Shown one piece after another: positions 1 through 10,536 of a stretch of 64,000 nucleotides of DNA. The DNA is from Bidens hawaiensis (lineage: Eukaryota; Streptophyta; Magnoliopsida; Asterales; Asteraceae): the NCBI GenBank assembly GCA_021521415.1, contig JAIQDT010000669.1, positions 620,001-684,000 of the forward strand, in the 5' to 3' direction. Made by a program: the position numbers and the translations under genes. Within the stretch, counting starts at the first letter, position 1, and every line of letters begins with the position of its first letter. The notes under the pieces were generated by a model, which was not told the DNA's origin, did no database searches, and worked only from the letters and a program-made list of their open reading frames with translations.

Positions 1-581
1 AAAAATTAAAAAGCTTTATCACCGGTACGAGTCAACCGACATTATTATCGGTCACGACGTTTGAGGCGTTATCGGCCCACATTTGGAGAAGTTGGGCCAT
101 AGCATTAAACTTCCCACCAAATCAAACCCTTAAGTTACTATTCAGCATCGATATACGCACCCGAGTCAAACCGAGACTACCTGTATGATTCTACGGTAAC
201 GCAATCGTACTCGGGTGCGCACAAACCACGGCACGTGACCTTACGGAAAAAGGTCTCGCCTACGCGGCCGAACTAATCAACAAAGCCAAGAACCGAGTCA
301 ACGACAATTATATAAAAAAGGTGGTTAATTCCGTTAGTCTGAACGGACCGGGTTGCGTACCCGACCCGGTTGGTGTACTTATATTATCACAATGGTCAAA
401 GCTGGAACTAGAGAGGGTTGACTTTGGAATAGATAGGCCAGTTCATGTGGGGCCGGTGTGTACCGATAGGTATTGTATTCTGCTACCTGTACATGATCAC
501 AGCCGTTCATTGAAGGTGATGGTAGCTGTGCCGTCCTTAGCCGTTGACAAATATCTTGATTTGCTCACAGCCGTCCAATGA
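1..581 (+). pseudogene. BAHD acyltransferase, 3' fragment with in-frame stop
   Basis: A reading frame open from position 3 encodes the C-terminal part of a BAHD acyl-CoA-dependent acyltransferase (hydroxycinnamoyl or alcohol transferase type). Visible hallmarks are TFEALSAHIWRSWA, the FYGNAIVLG block and, near the end, VDFG followed by PVHVGPV and a VAVPS block. The 5' half with the catalytic HxxxD motif lies outside the window. Two defects show. A TGA at 186-188 sits where the family normally reads Asp-Gly just before FYGN. The structural DFGWG motif is DFGID, losing Trp and Gly. The frame otherwise stays open on both sides of the stop, so decay looks recent. A read-through or assembly error cannot be excluded, but two independent hits at conserved positions favour a pseudogene. 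The substrate cannot be told. Confidence 0.85.
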
Positions 582-3439
582 AACAAGACTTGACTTTTTG
601 CTAATTTAATTTTTTATAAAATTTTTAGTTGGTTTGTCTAAGTTTTATTTATTGTTTGATTCTAATTCATGTCAACGTGCTTTTTTTAAGAGATTTTGTT
701 TCTTTAAAAAAGATGCAAATATATTGACACTTGGGATTAGATAAGAGTGAAGACTAATCTATGGTTAATTAATAGATAATGACATATGGGAATCAAAATT
801 AAGAAGTCTCTAGATATTGATATATCAACCATCAAGGTTCATAATGAAATTCTTTGCATCCAATTTGACAATATTATAATACTTACACTTGGATACAATA
901 GTGTTTATAATAATAACGTGTTACATTTTAAATTGACACTTTTAAATAATAACGTCTTCTTAATTCAGTGTTCCTAGTCAAGTCTTACTTTAGATGTTTC
1001 AATTTAAAACTCAATATTATAGGTACTATTTGAGTCTCTATCGATCATAAACCCTTTTATTATCGACAAGCCCGTGTTTCGGCTTTTAATAATCAATTTT
1101 TATTTTCAATGAAAAATCAAAGGCATCAAAACTGTCATTTATAACTACTATATCTTGTCGATTTTATAGACGTAAATCATAAGGAACATATTCAAGGCTG
1201 CTACACTTTAGACACTCAAATAATTCCTTCTTTAAGTGTTGATCGTTTAAAAACACTTCAATTATGCGTATATCGAGAATATTCAGTTTGATTCAAAGTT
1301 CGTCGTTACAAACTTTAACAACTCCATCGAATAATTTCCCACACTCACATATAATTCATAAGATTAGAATCAACATTTAAGGATAGATAATCTTACTGGA
1401 AAGCAAAACCGGGTGGTTGATCAAAACTATACTCAATAGTCAAGAACATAGAACCTATTTAGTCAAGTTGTAAGCTTTCATACATCTTTCTCATTTATAA
1501 ATTAAAAGTGTTCGTATTTCCTGTTAGAGGACTAGTGATGCTCTTAGATCATTGGAAGAAATTAGGGACAGCCTTGGAGAATCCGTTTGTTGTTAAAGCA
1601 TTTAATGGAGCATGTCTTGTTCTTCCATGTTCATTATAGAATCTTTCACGCAACATTCCCCATCATGAGATCTTTTTTATGCAACGTCACCACAAAATGT
1701 GTTAAAAAGTAAAAAATATTCCAGGGGAAAAGATACTTTAATCTAAACTAAAAAAAATAAACAGCAATTGCAAGTTATATTGCTTGACAATATTCAATTT
1801 GAATTATATAATCAAATCCACTAACAGTCATAACTTCTTTACTGACCGCAACGTCTACGCATGGTCTGTGTGACGTAAACAAAAGAAGTGGATAAAAGCT
1901 TTTAGAGAGAAATAAACACCACCTAAATGGTGTTTCATAATCTTGCCTTTATGCTCTTTCCGTGAGTCCACGGAGTCCAACCAAATAAATTTCTAAAATG
2001 CATGTAAATCATTCAGATTTTAAGGCCCAAATTAAACCCATCAAGATCCAGGGGATTTAGTCGATTTACTTAGCTTGAGCTCGATTTAGGCCCATTTTAA
2101 GCCCATCATATATCTTGTGCTATATTGTTCTAAGGACTTTTTTGGTGTAAAGTATGTCGCTATAATTTCCTTATGACATACTTGAGTATTGGAAGAGTTT
2201 TAATAATTTAAGCCTTGTATTTGTCAATAAAAACCGTGTTTCATACGTGGTTTTATAATCGTTGAGTACATGTTAATCATTATATGTATATACCCATAGG
2301 TTGTTAAATGTTACATGTTTTGATGCCTATTACTCGAAGCCAAACCTAAAACTTGTTTGAAAACCGACTTGAAAATAAACAATACTCAATTAAACTTTTG
2401 TCAATTTATAAAATTTGTATAGACAATCGTTTTTTGCCAACCTTATGTCTACTATGAATTATAAAATTTGTATAGACTTATCTTTAATAGTATATACCAA
2501 TTAGAGTGTCCCTCACTTAAACGAGAAACATGATTGTCACAAATGGGTTACATTTTGCACATGGATTGTTGATTTTAGTGCCATCAAGATTCAAGAAAAC
2601 AAGATTATATTAGTCTAATTGAGTTACCATTGAAGTGGTTTTCCCTACTTCTCAGTTCTCACTATTATAACCGTTTAATTGTCGACAATTATAATCGTCG
2701 TCCACGAATACTTAATAAGAATCACCCACATAAGAGCTCTTACAATAGGGCTATAAGGGGAAAATCTATGTCTAATGTTTGTCCACTTTGTTAATGTGTC
2801 CCTTAGTTTTCCTCTTTTCTAGCGCCGGTCACTGTGGTATAGCACCGCCGGTTGTTGTGGTATGTTGCCGCCGGTTTTATACCCTTTTATGTGAAAAGCC
2901 GTTGCCACGAACCTATACCCCCCCCCAAAAAAAAAAAAAAGCCGCTTCATTTAATAATTAGTTACCGCCCGCTCCATTAAGCCACATCCTTCCACTCCGT
3001 TGTAATGTTTAACACCTTTTAACGCCAGCAACAAGGTAAAAGGCGATACCCGACGTGGGGTTAACACCTGTGGCCGCTAAAAGTCAATGGGCAGCCTAAT
3101 TATTATTATTTAAAAGACTTGATAAATAAGTTTGACCAAGATAACTAAGTACCAAGAAATAAAAAGTAATACGATAAGACTGAATTCAATCAATGATCAG
3201 TTCCCAAAAATTTGAAAAGCTCAAAAACCTTCAAACTACGTTTTTGGTAAATGCAGTGAAGAATACATTACCTATTTCAGTGAAAATAGTAGATGTACAT
3301 GTATTAAAGAATTATCTTCAAAACCAAAATCCTTTCTCTCCTTGGAAATACATATATCTTTGCTTACAATTAAATATTGTGATATCGGCACGCGGTTATT
3401 ATCATTTTTAATGTTTAAAAGATGTACATATATACTCCG
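582..3439. other. AT-rich intergenic stretch
   Basis: No gene is supported. The short open frames here (786-977, 2779-2961, 3193-3411) have low-complexity or AT-driven composition and match no family I recognise. A C-then-A homopolymer pair lies near 2920-2940. Short direct repeats such as ATAAAATTTGTATAGAC occur twice around 2405-2475. Confidence 0.6.
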
Positions 3440-3812
3440 CTACTTAGGGTGCAAATGAGCATAGGCATTCGTGAGCTACTCGAGATCAGCTCGCGAATAA
3501 GCAAAGTAAGCTCGTTTAATAAACGAACCCAAGTTTTATTTATCAAGTTCGAGCTGTTTCGTGGGCCTAAACGAGGCTATCATTTATATAATTTTGTAAT
3601 ATATATATTTAATCATTATTAATCAATATATATCATGTTGTAAGAAAAATAACTGAATACAAATATTATTTTATACATAAAATTAATTAAAAAAGGCATA
3701 TAAATATAAGTATATAAAAATAATTAATAAATAGTAAACGAGCCAAACCCTAGCTGAACTCGAGCTTGAAAATATATTCACGAGACGAGCTCGAACTTTG
3801 AAAATAGAGTTT
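3440..3812. repeat. GAGC-rich hAT-like MITE copy
   Basis: The stretch starts with TAGGGTGCAAATGAGC and is full of GAGCTCG, CGAGC and AAACGAG words around an AT-rich core. It belongs to a family that recurs in this window near 22513, 24545, 27653 and 63641. Two of those copies have 8-bp target duplications, which is why I call the family hAT-like. The right end of this copy runs into the following coding fragment, and I could not place its boundary exactly. Confidence 0.55.
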
Positions 3813-3815
3813 TAA

Positions 3816-4664
3816 ATGAGCTCGGCACGTTTGCACTTTGCACTACCCCTACCTCAACAAACCTTGGCGAGTGCCCTTTATGGTAAACACGTACATGATT
3901 TGGAGGAGAGATTCGATATGACCCCGAGACAAAAGGCAGTTTTAGCTTGTCTCAAGAGAGCTCATGCCCAGGATTTTTTGACTGTTGTGCCCATTGAAGA
4001 TCTTGGGCAACGGATGTCGGCAGTTGAATACAGAGCCATCCTTAAATACCGGCTTATGATTCCCCTTTTCCCTCCAGATAAATTATGCCCCATTTGTAAA
4101 AAAGTTTGTTTGGATAGATTCGGTGGGCATGCCCTCCACTGTAAGGAATTGCCGGGATTCAAGTATCGTCATGACTGGGTTAGAGATGTGTTATGGGATG
4201 TGCTTAGACGTGCCGGGATCTCAGCCAAGAAAGAGGCACCTGTTAACTTTTTGACTGATCCGCGTGAGGGAAGATCTACCCTGCGTCCTGCGGATGTTCT
4301 TATGTTTGGCTGGGCAGGGGGTAAGCATGCGTGTGTTGACCTCACTGGGGCGTCCCCGTTGGTGGGGCTGAGAGACAGTGGCTTCGTACCGGGACAGGAG
4401 GTTTTGAGAGCGGAGTCTAAGAAGGTTGCTAAGCATGAGACATCGTGTTTGGAGAATCAACACGTGTTCATTCCATTTGCCTTCGACATTTTTGGATCCC
4501 TAGCTCCCGAGGAGGTTCACTTCTTGGAGCGGGTGCAGAAGGTGGTCCATAGTGACTCGCAGAGCCCGAGGAACCAAGGATTTATATTTAGTAGAATAGG
4601 CTTTGCGATTCAAAAGGGGATAGCGGCGCAGCTTGTTGCTCGCTTACCCATTATCCGGATGTAG
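3816..4664 (+). CDS. C-terminal fragment of reverse-transcriptase-like protein (zinc knuckle plus possible restriction-like endonuclease)
   Basis: An intact 282-codon frame. It resembles the C-terminal part of a family common in plant genomes, often annotated only as uncharacterised or auxilin-like, whose longer members carry a reverse transcriptase domain upstream. Residues about 91-108 form a C-x2-C ... H-x4-C cluster (CPICKKVC ... GGHALHC), followed by KYRHDWVRDVL. Residues about 156-177 read RPADVLMFGW and then CVDLT, spaced like the RPD ... D core of R2-type restriction-like endonucleases. It ends naturally at a TAG after AAQLVARLP. No reverse transcriptase precedes it; a GAGC-type MITE abuts its start, so this is a 5'-truncated relic and the ATG may not be a real start. 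The endonuclease reading is inference. Confidence 0.6.
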   Translation: MSSARLHFALPLPQQTLASALYGKHVHDLEERFDMTPRQKAVLACLKRAHAQDFLTVVPIEDLGQRMSAVEYRAILKYRLMIPLFPPDKLCPICKKVCLDRFGGHALHCKELPGFKYRHDWVRDVLWDVLRRAGISAKKEAPVNFLTDPREGRSTLRPADVLMFGWAGGKHACVDLTGASPLVGLRDSGFVPGQEVLRAESKKVAKHETSCLENQHVFIPFAFDIFGSLAPEEVHFLERVQKVVHSDSQSPRNQGFIFSRIGFAIQKGIAAQLVARLPIIRM

Positions 4665-6755
4665 TTCGGTTTGTGTTATATATAAAAGGATATCAATATT
4701 AAATTATAGACAACAATTTTATTAAAACCGATACAATAAATCTACCTTGAATCTCAAATAACCCCGAAAAAGAAACCGTGTGATATGATCATATGATATT
4801 ATATTAATCTCTAACATGCAAAGATATTTTAACTGTTTCAGGATGTTTTGGCTTTGTAAAACAAGAGAGTGTGCTTCATTGGACCAATTGGTGGCTCCTT
4901 ACACACTGGAACCGACTTTCAGACGTAAGCCATAAACTTCAGCACCCCTGATATATCTATTTATAAACGTACAACAGTTTAGTTAATTTTTAAATACTTT
5001 CTGTTTAAAAATAATAAAAATAAGTGGCGAATCTGTGTGCAATTGCCTTACGAACGAAGTACTGTGAGGTGTACCCTGGTCCCTGAATCATAACACTTCC
5101 AATTATTAATGTTTTTATATTTATTTAATTGAAATAGGGGCTGGATGGCTGGGATGGTGCAAAAATGACAAACAAACATAGTTAAACTAATCCATGAAGT
5201 TATGGCGATCACAGATTTTGCAGTTGCCAGTTGTGTAGTTTGGTTCTTGCAGGTAGTATATGCTGTTGCGGCTAGCGATATATTTCCATTTTGTGAGGTT
5301 TTGTCTAACATGGGAACTACACATATATATATTGTACTATTGTAGCCTGTATAAATAACATTAACTTTTGTTTTAAACTCAGTGATATGTCTTACATAAA
5401 AAGTGGTTAATTTATGAATGCTTAACATGCAATATAAGATTAAATAAACCTTTTTTTATTCTTTTTATTTACCCCCCCCCCCCCCCCCATGAATTCTTAG
5501 TTAGTTTGGTTCTTGAATATACACGTACGTGTTGAATATGTGCGTAATTAGTATTTATTTATGTTTGATAGTTTCAAATATAATAAATAAGAAAATAATG
5601 TTTAAATAATTTTAACTATATCTTATTGGCAACAAATGCTTTTGGATGTACATGTAGCTGATCGGATATCGTGTGCGCTAATTTAGCAAAACAAACGCGA
5701 CAAACCATGCAAACCAATTTCTGGAACATTTGATTTCGAGACCATTACACAAGTTCTACCAACGCAAAGAGGCATGTGTAACATGTTTATAGGTAAGATG
5801 TTTATTTGTAAACTTACACTTGACACTTGGCACATAGTTACCGGCGACACTCTTAATGGGTAACTTTTTTCACAAACAAAAGTTTGAAAATACGGGCGAA
5901 AATCTTTCAAAACAACTTGTTCTACTTACAAACACGTGAAAAGTCTAGCTACATTGATAATCTTATTTGAAATCATATTAATTTAGTATTAGCAATGGAC
6001 TTTATCGGGACCGACCGTCGTTCCACCAACAATGACAAACATCGTATTTACTCTTGTAACGTCCTAAATACTGTGTGATAAATTAACTTGTTTTAACCCT
6101 TTAACTGTGGAAACAATCTCAACAAAACTTATCTACACATTAAATATGTTGCGAGGGTCGTGGTTTAAAATATATAAATAAAATCAGATTGACACACGCA
6201 TTAGACGTGCATACCAAAAATTAACTTGTTTGATTCCACTCAGGACTTGAACTTCGATCTACGGGTCATGTATGTTTTACTTGAAAGTATATGCACGCAG
6301 TATTAGCATAAAGCTAAGTGATACTTCATGATAACAAACGTAATAGTGTACAAATCGAAAAAATTAATGATATGCAAAAAAATAACCATTCAACTTATAA
6401 TATATTAGCATCTAAAATAAATTTATATCATTTAAGACTTTATGTCTTGGTCATATATGGACACACTCATTACATATTATTGTATCATAGTAAAACTCTT
6501 GTTGCCTAAGGTATCATAAGCCGCCAAGACTTGCATATACGCGGTGACTAAACTCACAAAATCGTTATCATTTCACATGGGATCAACATCAACCCATATT
6601 ATTGTTTCTTGAAAAGCATGCATTTTCAAAAATATTCAGATTATCTTATACAGCTGTAACATAATACAATCCAAAACATAAGTAAATGCACCAATCTCAT
6701 TATCTATGTTTTCTTAACAATCCAACAATCCTTCCTTCACCAACTAAATTTGACC
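4665..6755. other. Intergenic, no gene recognised
   Basis: AT-rich sequence. The open frames at 5048-5428 (minus) and 5683-5910 (minus) show no domain I recognise. A plus-strand stretch at about 5195-5310 has coding-like composition but no identity. A run of 18 C lies at about 5472-5489. Confidence 0.5.
5472..5489. repeat. poly-C homopolymer
   Basis: About 18 consecutive C residues in otherwise AT-rich sequence. The length in the assembly is likely imprecise. Confidence 0.85.
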
Positions 6756-6898
6756 GCCATCATCACTTTGGTGGGATGGTAAAGGCTTTGGCCTTTGGGT
6801 GAGAGGTCCAAGATTCGATTCCTGGCACTGGCGGTATAATGTAAATAGTAGAAGGAAAGCTTGAACATTCAAAAAAAAAAAAAAAACTAAATTTGACC
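6742..6898 (+). mobile_element. tRNA-derived SINE with perfect 14-bp target duplication
   Basis: The body at 6756-6884 is flanked by identical 14-bp copies AACTAAATTTGACC at 6742-6755 and 6885-6898. Inside, AAGATTCGATTCCTGG near 6811 matches a Pol III box B, and GGTGGGATGGTAAAGGC near 6770 is a degenerate box A. The element ends in a run of 16 A. These are the standard hallmarks of a tRNA-type SINE inserted by LINE-encoded machinery. The perfect duplication says the insertion is recent. It sits only about 150 bases upstream of the ABI4-type start codon. Confidence 0.85.
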
Positions 6899-7050
6899 AA
6901 CACTTACACTACTTAACACCACCGCCCTCTTCCACCATTTACAATCACCAACCGCCATTATCCACCTCTCTTTACTTACTCTCTTTCTTCCACCTTATGC
7001 CTTTGATTTTATCGCCAACTTATTACTCATATCTCTTTCTTTAAAGTAAA

Positions 7051-8004
7051 ATGGACACAAACATCGATTCCAATCTTGCCACCACTCCATCTCCGCCACC
7101 TCATGCCACCACCGCCACCGGCAGTCCGCCGCGTACCAATAACAGAAAGTCAAAAGGCAAAGGAGGTCCTGACAATGCTAAGTTTAAGTACCGAGGTGTT
7201 AGACAACGCTCATGGGGAAAATGGGTAGCTGAGATCCGTGAGCCACGTAAACGAACCAGACGGTGGCTGGGTACGTTCGCCACAGCCAAAGACGCGGCCC
7301 ATGCGTACGACCGAGCCGCCGTTATCCTTTACGGCTCCAGAGCTCAGCTTAACCTCCAGCAGCCTAGCAACGGTAGTAATAATTCCACCGGCGCTGCGAC
7401 TGCTGGTACAAGTATCACTTCCACCTCATCAGGAGGTAGAAGTGGTACTGGTAGCGGTACTTCGTCGTCTGCAACGACGACGCTCCGGCCGATACTTCCA
7501 CGGCCGGCTGCTTTTAATCTCACATTCTCGCCTTCTCAAACACCACCTTCTAATATACCCATTTTAGCTAATTATATGCCGTACCCATTTTACCCTACCG
7601 TACAACAAAACACAAATTGTGGTGGAAAATACGCCGTACAACTTGTGCAACAACCTCCGTACGTGCCCTACATGAATAAAGACAGTCATGTTAATGTTGT
7701 TGTTGAGGACCCCACTTTAAGGATGTCCACAAGTAATCCAACCTCGTATGATCCGAACAGTGACACAAACCCTAGAAGAACATCGTTACAACAATGTGAA
7801 AATTATCATCAACCCATGAAGGAGGATGCTAATAATATTAATTCGTTGGTGGGTGCGTTAGGAGCAAATCTTTCTATTGTCGGAGACTCGGTTTCGGATC
7901 CGACAACCGCCGTTGGTGGTGACCCGTTTTGGTCATTGACAAATGATGATGAGTATCCGCCACCTAGTATATGGGACTATGGAGATCCATCGTTTGATTT
8001 TTGA
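7051..8004 (+). CDS. ABI4: ABI4-type AP2/ERF transcription factor
   Basis: A single-exon 317-residue protein. One AP2 DNA-binding domain spans residues about 46-103 ([19 protein letters not shown] ... [19 protein letters not shown]). It is preceded by the basic [12 protein letters not shown] stretch typical of ABI4 and the DREB A-3 group, and followed by a Ser/Thr-rich linker and the ABI4-associated LRPILPRP motif near residues 145-152. The acidic, aromatic C terminus ([11 protein letters not shown]) resembles the ABI4 activation region. ABI4 in Arabidopsis is a nuclear regulator of ABA, sugar and plastid-retrograde responses that binds CE1-like CACCG elements. A CACCG lies at 6920-6924 upstream, compatible with autoregulation but weak evidence alone. 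Length is close to Arabidopsis ABI4 (328). The start is the first ATG after a pyrimidine-rich leader. Confidence 0.93.
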   Translation: MDTNIDSNLATTPSPPPHATTATGSPPRTNNRKSKGKGGPDNAKFKYRGVRQRSWGKWVAEIREPRKRTRRWLGTFATAKDAAHAYDRAAVILYGSRAQLNLQQPSNGSNNSTGAATAGTSITSTSSGGRSGTGSGTSSSATTTLRPILPRPAAFNLTFSPSQTPPSNIPILANYMPYPFYPTVQQNTNCGGKYAVQLVQQPPYVPYMNKDSHVNVVVEDPTLRMSTSNPTSYDPNSDTNPRRTSLQQCENYHQPMKEDANNINSLVGALGANLSIVGDSVSDPTTAVGGDPFWSLTNDDEYPPPSIWDYGDPSFDF

Positions 8005-8522
8005 AGGTTAGAGAATTTTGGTTGTGGAATTTGAAATTAAAATAATTTGATTCGAGTTTGGATAATATATGGAGTTGAAGAAGCTAGCTAGCTAGTATAA
8101 TTGAAGACAAAGAAGTTGGATTAATTAATTAATTAATTAATTTCCTCCTTTGAATCTGGATATTATATTGCTGGTTGTGATGTCATGAACGAATATTTAT
8201 AATGTATCATCAAAGAGTTAGGGTTAGGGTTTGAGTGATATTGAAGGTGAAAATTTCATATATTGGTCTTATTGTTTGAAAAGGTATGTCTACTCTTTTT
8301 ACCAATTGAATTAAATTATTAAGATTTCAGGTACTTAATTTAGTGTTCTTGGTTTGATCATCTTCTTTTATCTTTTGTGGAGACTAGCTAATTGTTTTTC
8401 GCCTTAATCAGGACTATAGATTCTAAATTATAAATGTTATTCATGAATCATGATTGTATTGTTGTGTAGGGTTTCAATACGATTCATAATTTAGAATCAT
8501 GATTGTATTGTTGTGCAGTCCT
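8005..8522. other. ABI4 3' flank
   Basis: No gene. It contains a TTAA-repeat run near 8120-8140, one TTAGGGTTAGGGTTT telomere-like word near 8218, and a word AATCATGATTGTATTGTTGTG present twice near 8446 and 8491. Confidence 0.6.
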
Positions 8523-8770
8523 AATTTTAAACGAATGTTTGAGGGCTTGTCGAATGACAGTTTAGGTTAATTGGGGCTTAATTATAGTCCTACATTTGTA
8601 ATTTGTAAACACTCATCCACCATTTTGAAGGTAGCGTGACTATAATTAAGCCCCAATTAACCTAAACTGTCATTTGAATAACCGTCTAATCTTAAACGAA
8701 TGTTTTGAGGGCTTGTCGAATGACAGTTTAGGTTAATTGAGGCTTAGTTATAGTCACGCTACCTTCAAAA
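8523..8770. repeat. Triple fold-back repeat (forward-reverse-forward)
   Basis: A 37-bp segment at 8553-8589 is followed by its perfect reverse complement at 8638-8674 with a 48-base loop. A third forward copy at 8719-8755 has two mismatches. The second and third copies pair over 52 bp (8623-8674 with 8719-8770). The first and third copies also share about 28 bp of 5' flank. The transcript could form either of two mutually exclusive hairpins. Confidence 0.9.
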
Positions 8771-10277
8771 GGGTGGTTGAGCGTTTACTCAAATGGTTGG
8801 TTGGTTGAGGGTGGCGTATTTGAGATTGAGTTGGTGTAGGATTAGTAGCTAGGGCCCTTGTTTAACTGGTTGCTTAAAACAAAAGGGCGTATTGCTTTCG
8901 AAAGGGGATTGGGTTACTTTGATTTACTATAGGCGTGCCGTTCTTTACAGAAGATTGTCATGTGTAAGGCTGTCCTCGCCGATCCTATTAACAGGGAGGT
9001 GATCTTGCCGCGGGGAGTGAATTCAACTTATTCTAGTATATAGGCCAACGGAATATAACAAAGGCTGATCTAAATTAGAGAAATATATAACTTCATTTCT
9101 ATTTCATAAACTTCTGCATTTCTTATCTTAATCCGTTTTATATAGTTCTCGTTTAGTGTTTCAAAATTTAGTACCAAACGTTTTTAGAGAATTGCATCGG
9201 AGTAGATAGCTATATATAAGTATCCATGAACGGGAAATCGGGTAATTTTTCCACATTTAAATGTTTTGATTTGTTTATTTGAGTATACAATAAGGAACTA
9301 AGTTTATTGTAATGATCAGTGACTTTCCAAAAAAATTTTCGAAAGGTTCATTGTTTATTTTCAAATGGTCCGATTTCATAGGCCTGAACATAAAAATTTC
9401 TAAGTCGTATAAGGTTAATCACATAACAAAAATACAATAAAAAACTAATAAAAAACGATGTCATAAAAACAGGAATCCACATACATTTGCCATTGGTGTG
9501 TATCCATATACCAGTGGGTTGGTGACCGGATTTTTTTCCTGACAGTTAAAACAACTCTTTAGAATTTTATCTTAACTCAAAAGTCATATATATATATATA
9601 TATAGATAAAAAGAGCTTTGTAAACTTGCATATAAATGCTACAATTACATACACCTTTTCACTTAATTAGGACAATCCCATTTGTCTAGCAATGCCAAAT
9701 CTTTAACTTTCTCCTGATATCTAGATAAATATGAAGCGTAGATATAGTATATGAGTCCGTAAACTAACTATAAAACCAAGAATTTATACCTAAACTTTTA
9801 GAACACAAGGCATTAGCACAATAACACAACACAGGAAACGGCTAACCTGTTTTAAGTGGCATGCATGTGCTACAAAACTTGATGGTACAATATTGCTTAG
9901 CCTTTGCTTGACTATTGCAGTTTACCTATACAATATTGGCCTTCTGCTGGTCGGATGGTAGATGCTATGATGGAGAGTAGAGTTTAAAAAAACATGGATG
10001 TATAAAAATATTATTACCGTTTGAAAATCGTGGGTAGAAGTTGAGTTAACAATAAAGTTAAAAGGAATATATAGTTAAAAGTAGAAAAGGTTAAGTTTGT
10101 AAATATTTCTTAAATTTACAAAAGGATAGTAAGTTTAAGGAGCAATTTTGTAACTATTTTTTAAACATATTGAGATTCACATGCAACATATTTTATACGG
10201 GACAACTTTGCTCTTATGTTACATGCTTTGATGGGTATGTCTCATGCATTAAATATGGTAAATTATTAAAAAACTAA
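8771..10277. other. Intergenic, no gene supported
   Basis: At 8840-9020 the base composition is less AT-rich and coding-like, but every frame is broken and I cannot identify it. A short TA microsatellite lies near 9588-9604. The rest is AT-rich without features. Confidence 0.5.
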
Positions 10278-10536
10278 GACCATAATAGATGGCATTTTAA
10301 ATATTTTTGAGCCCAAAACGCTGGCCCACACCGCCTCCCTAGTTTTGGGTTTGGCGTTTTGAAGAAGCGTTTCGTAGAAAACGCTAAGATACAAGTTTTG
10401 AGTGTTTTGTGAGAGAGAGGCGTTTTGGGGTATTTTTCCCACTACACACACTCTTTGTAAAATGCCTAAAAGCATACTAGGTATCACATGGTGTAAAATG
10501 CCACGATGTAACTAGTTTTGACTACGCATGGTCTAA
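10275..10536. mobile_element. Tourist-like (PIF/Harbinger) MITE
   Basis: The element at 10278-10533 is flanked by TAA on both sides (10275-10277 and 10534-10536). It starts GACCAT and ends ATGGTC. Internally TGGCATTTTA near the left end mirrors TAAAATGCCA near the right end. A 3-bp TWA target duplication and a 256-bp length fit Tourist MITEs. The interior carries repeated AAAACGC and AAACGCC words. No transposase. Confidence 0.7.

Noticed and set aside
5048..5428. 126-codon minus-strand frame and a coding-like plus-strand stretch at 5195-5310
   Set aside because: No recognisable motif on either strand, no splice context I could trust, and an AT-rich background where such frames are expected.
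7238..7567. 109-codon frame inside the ABI4 gene
   Set aside because: A shadow of the AP2 coding frame, with no independent domain.
8218..8234. TTAGGGTTAGGGTTT telomere-like words
   Set aside because: Only about two units; this length is common by chance and in promoter-type telo-box words.
8840..9020. Less AT-rich segment with coding-like composition
   Set aside because: All frames are interrupted and no family could be named. It may be an old transposon or gene remnant, but that is a guess.
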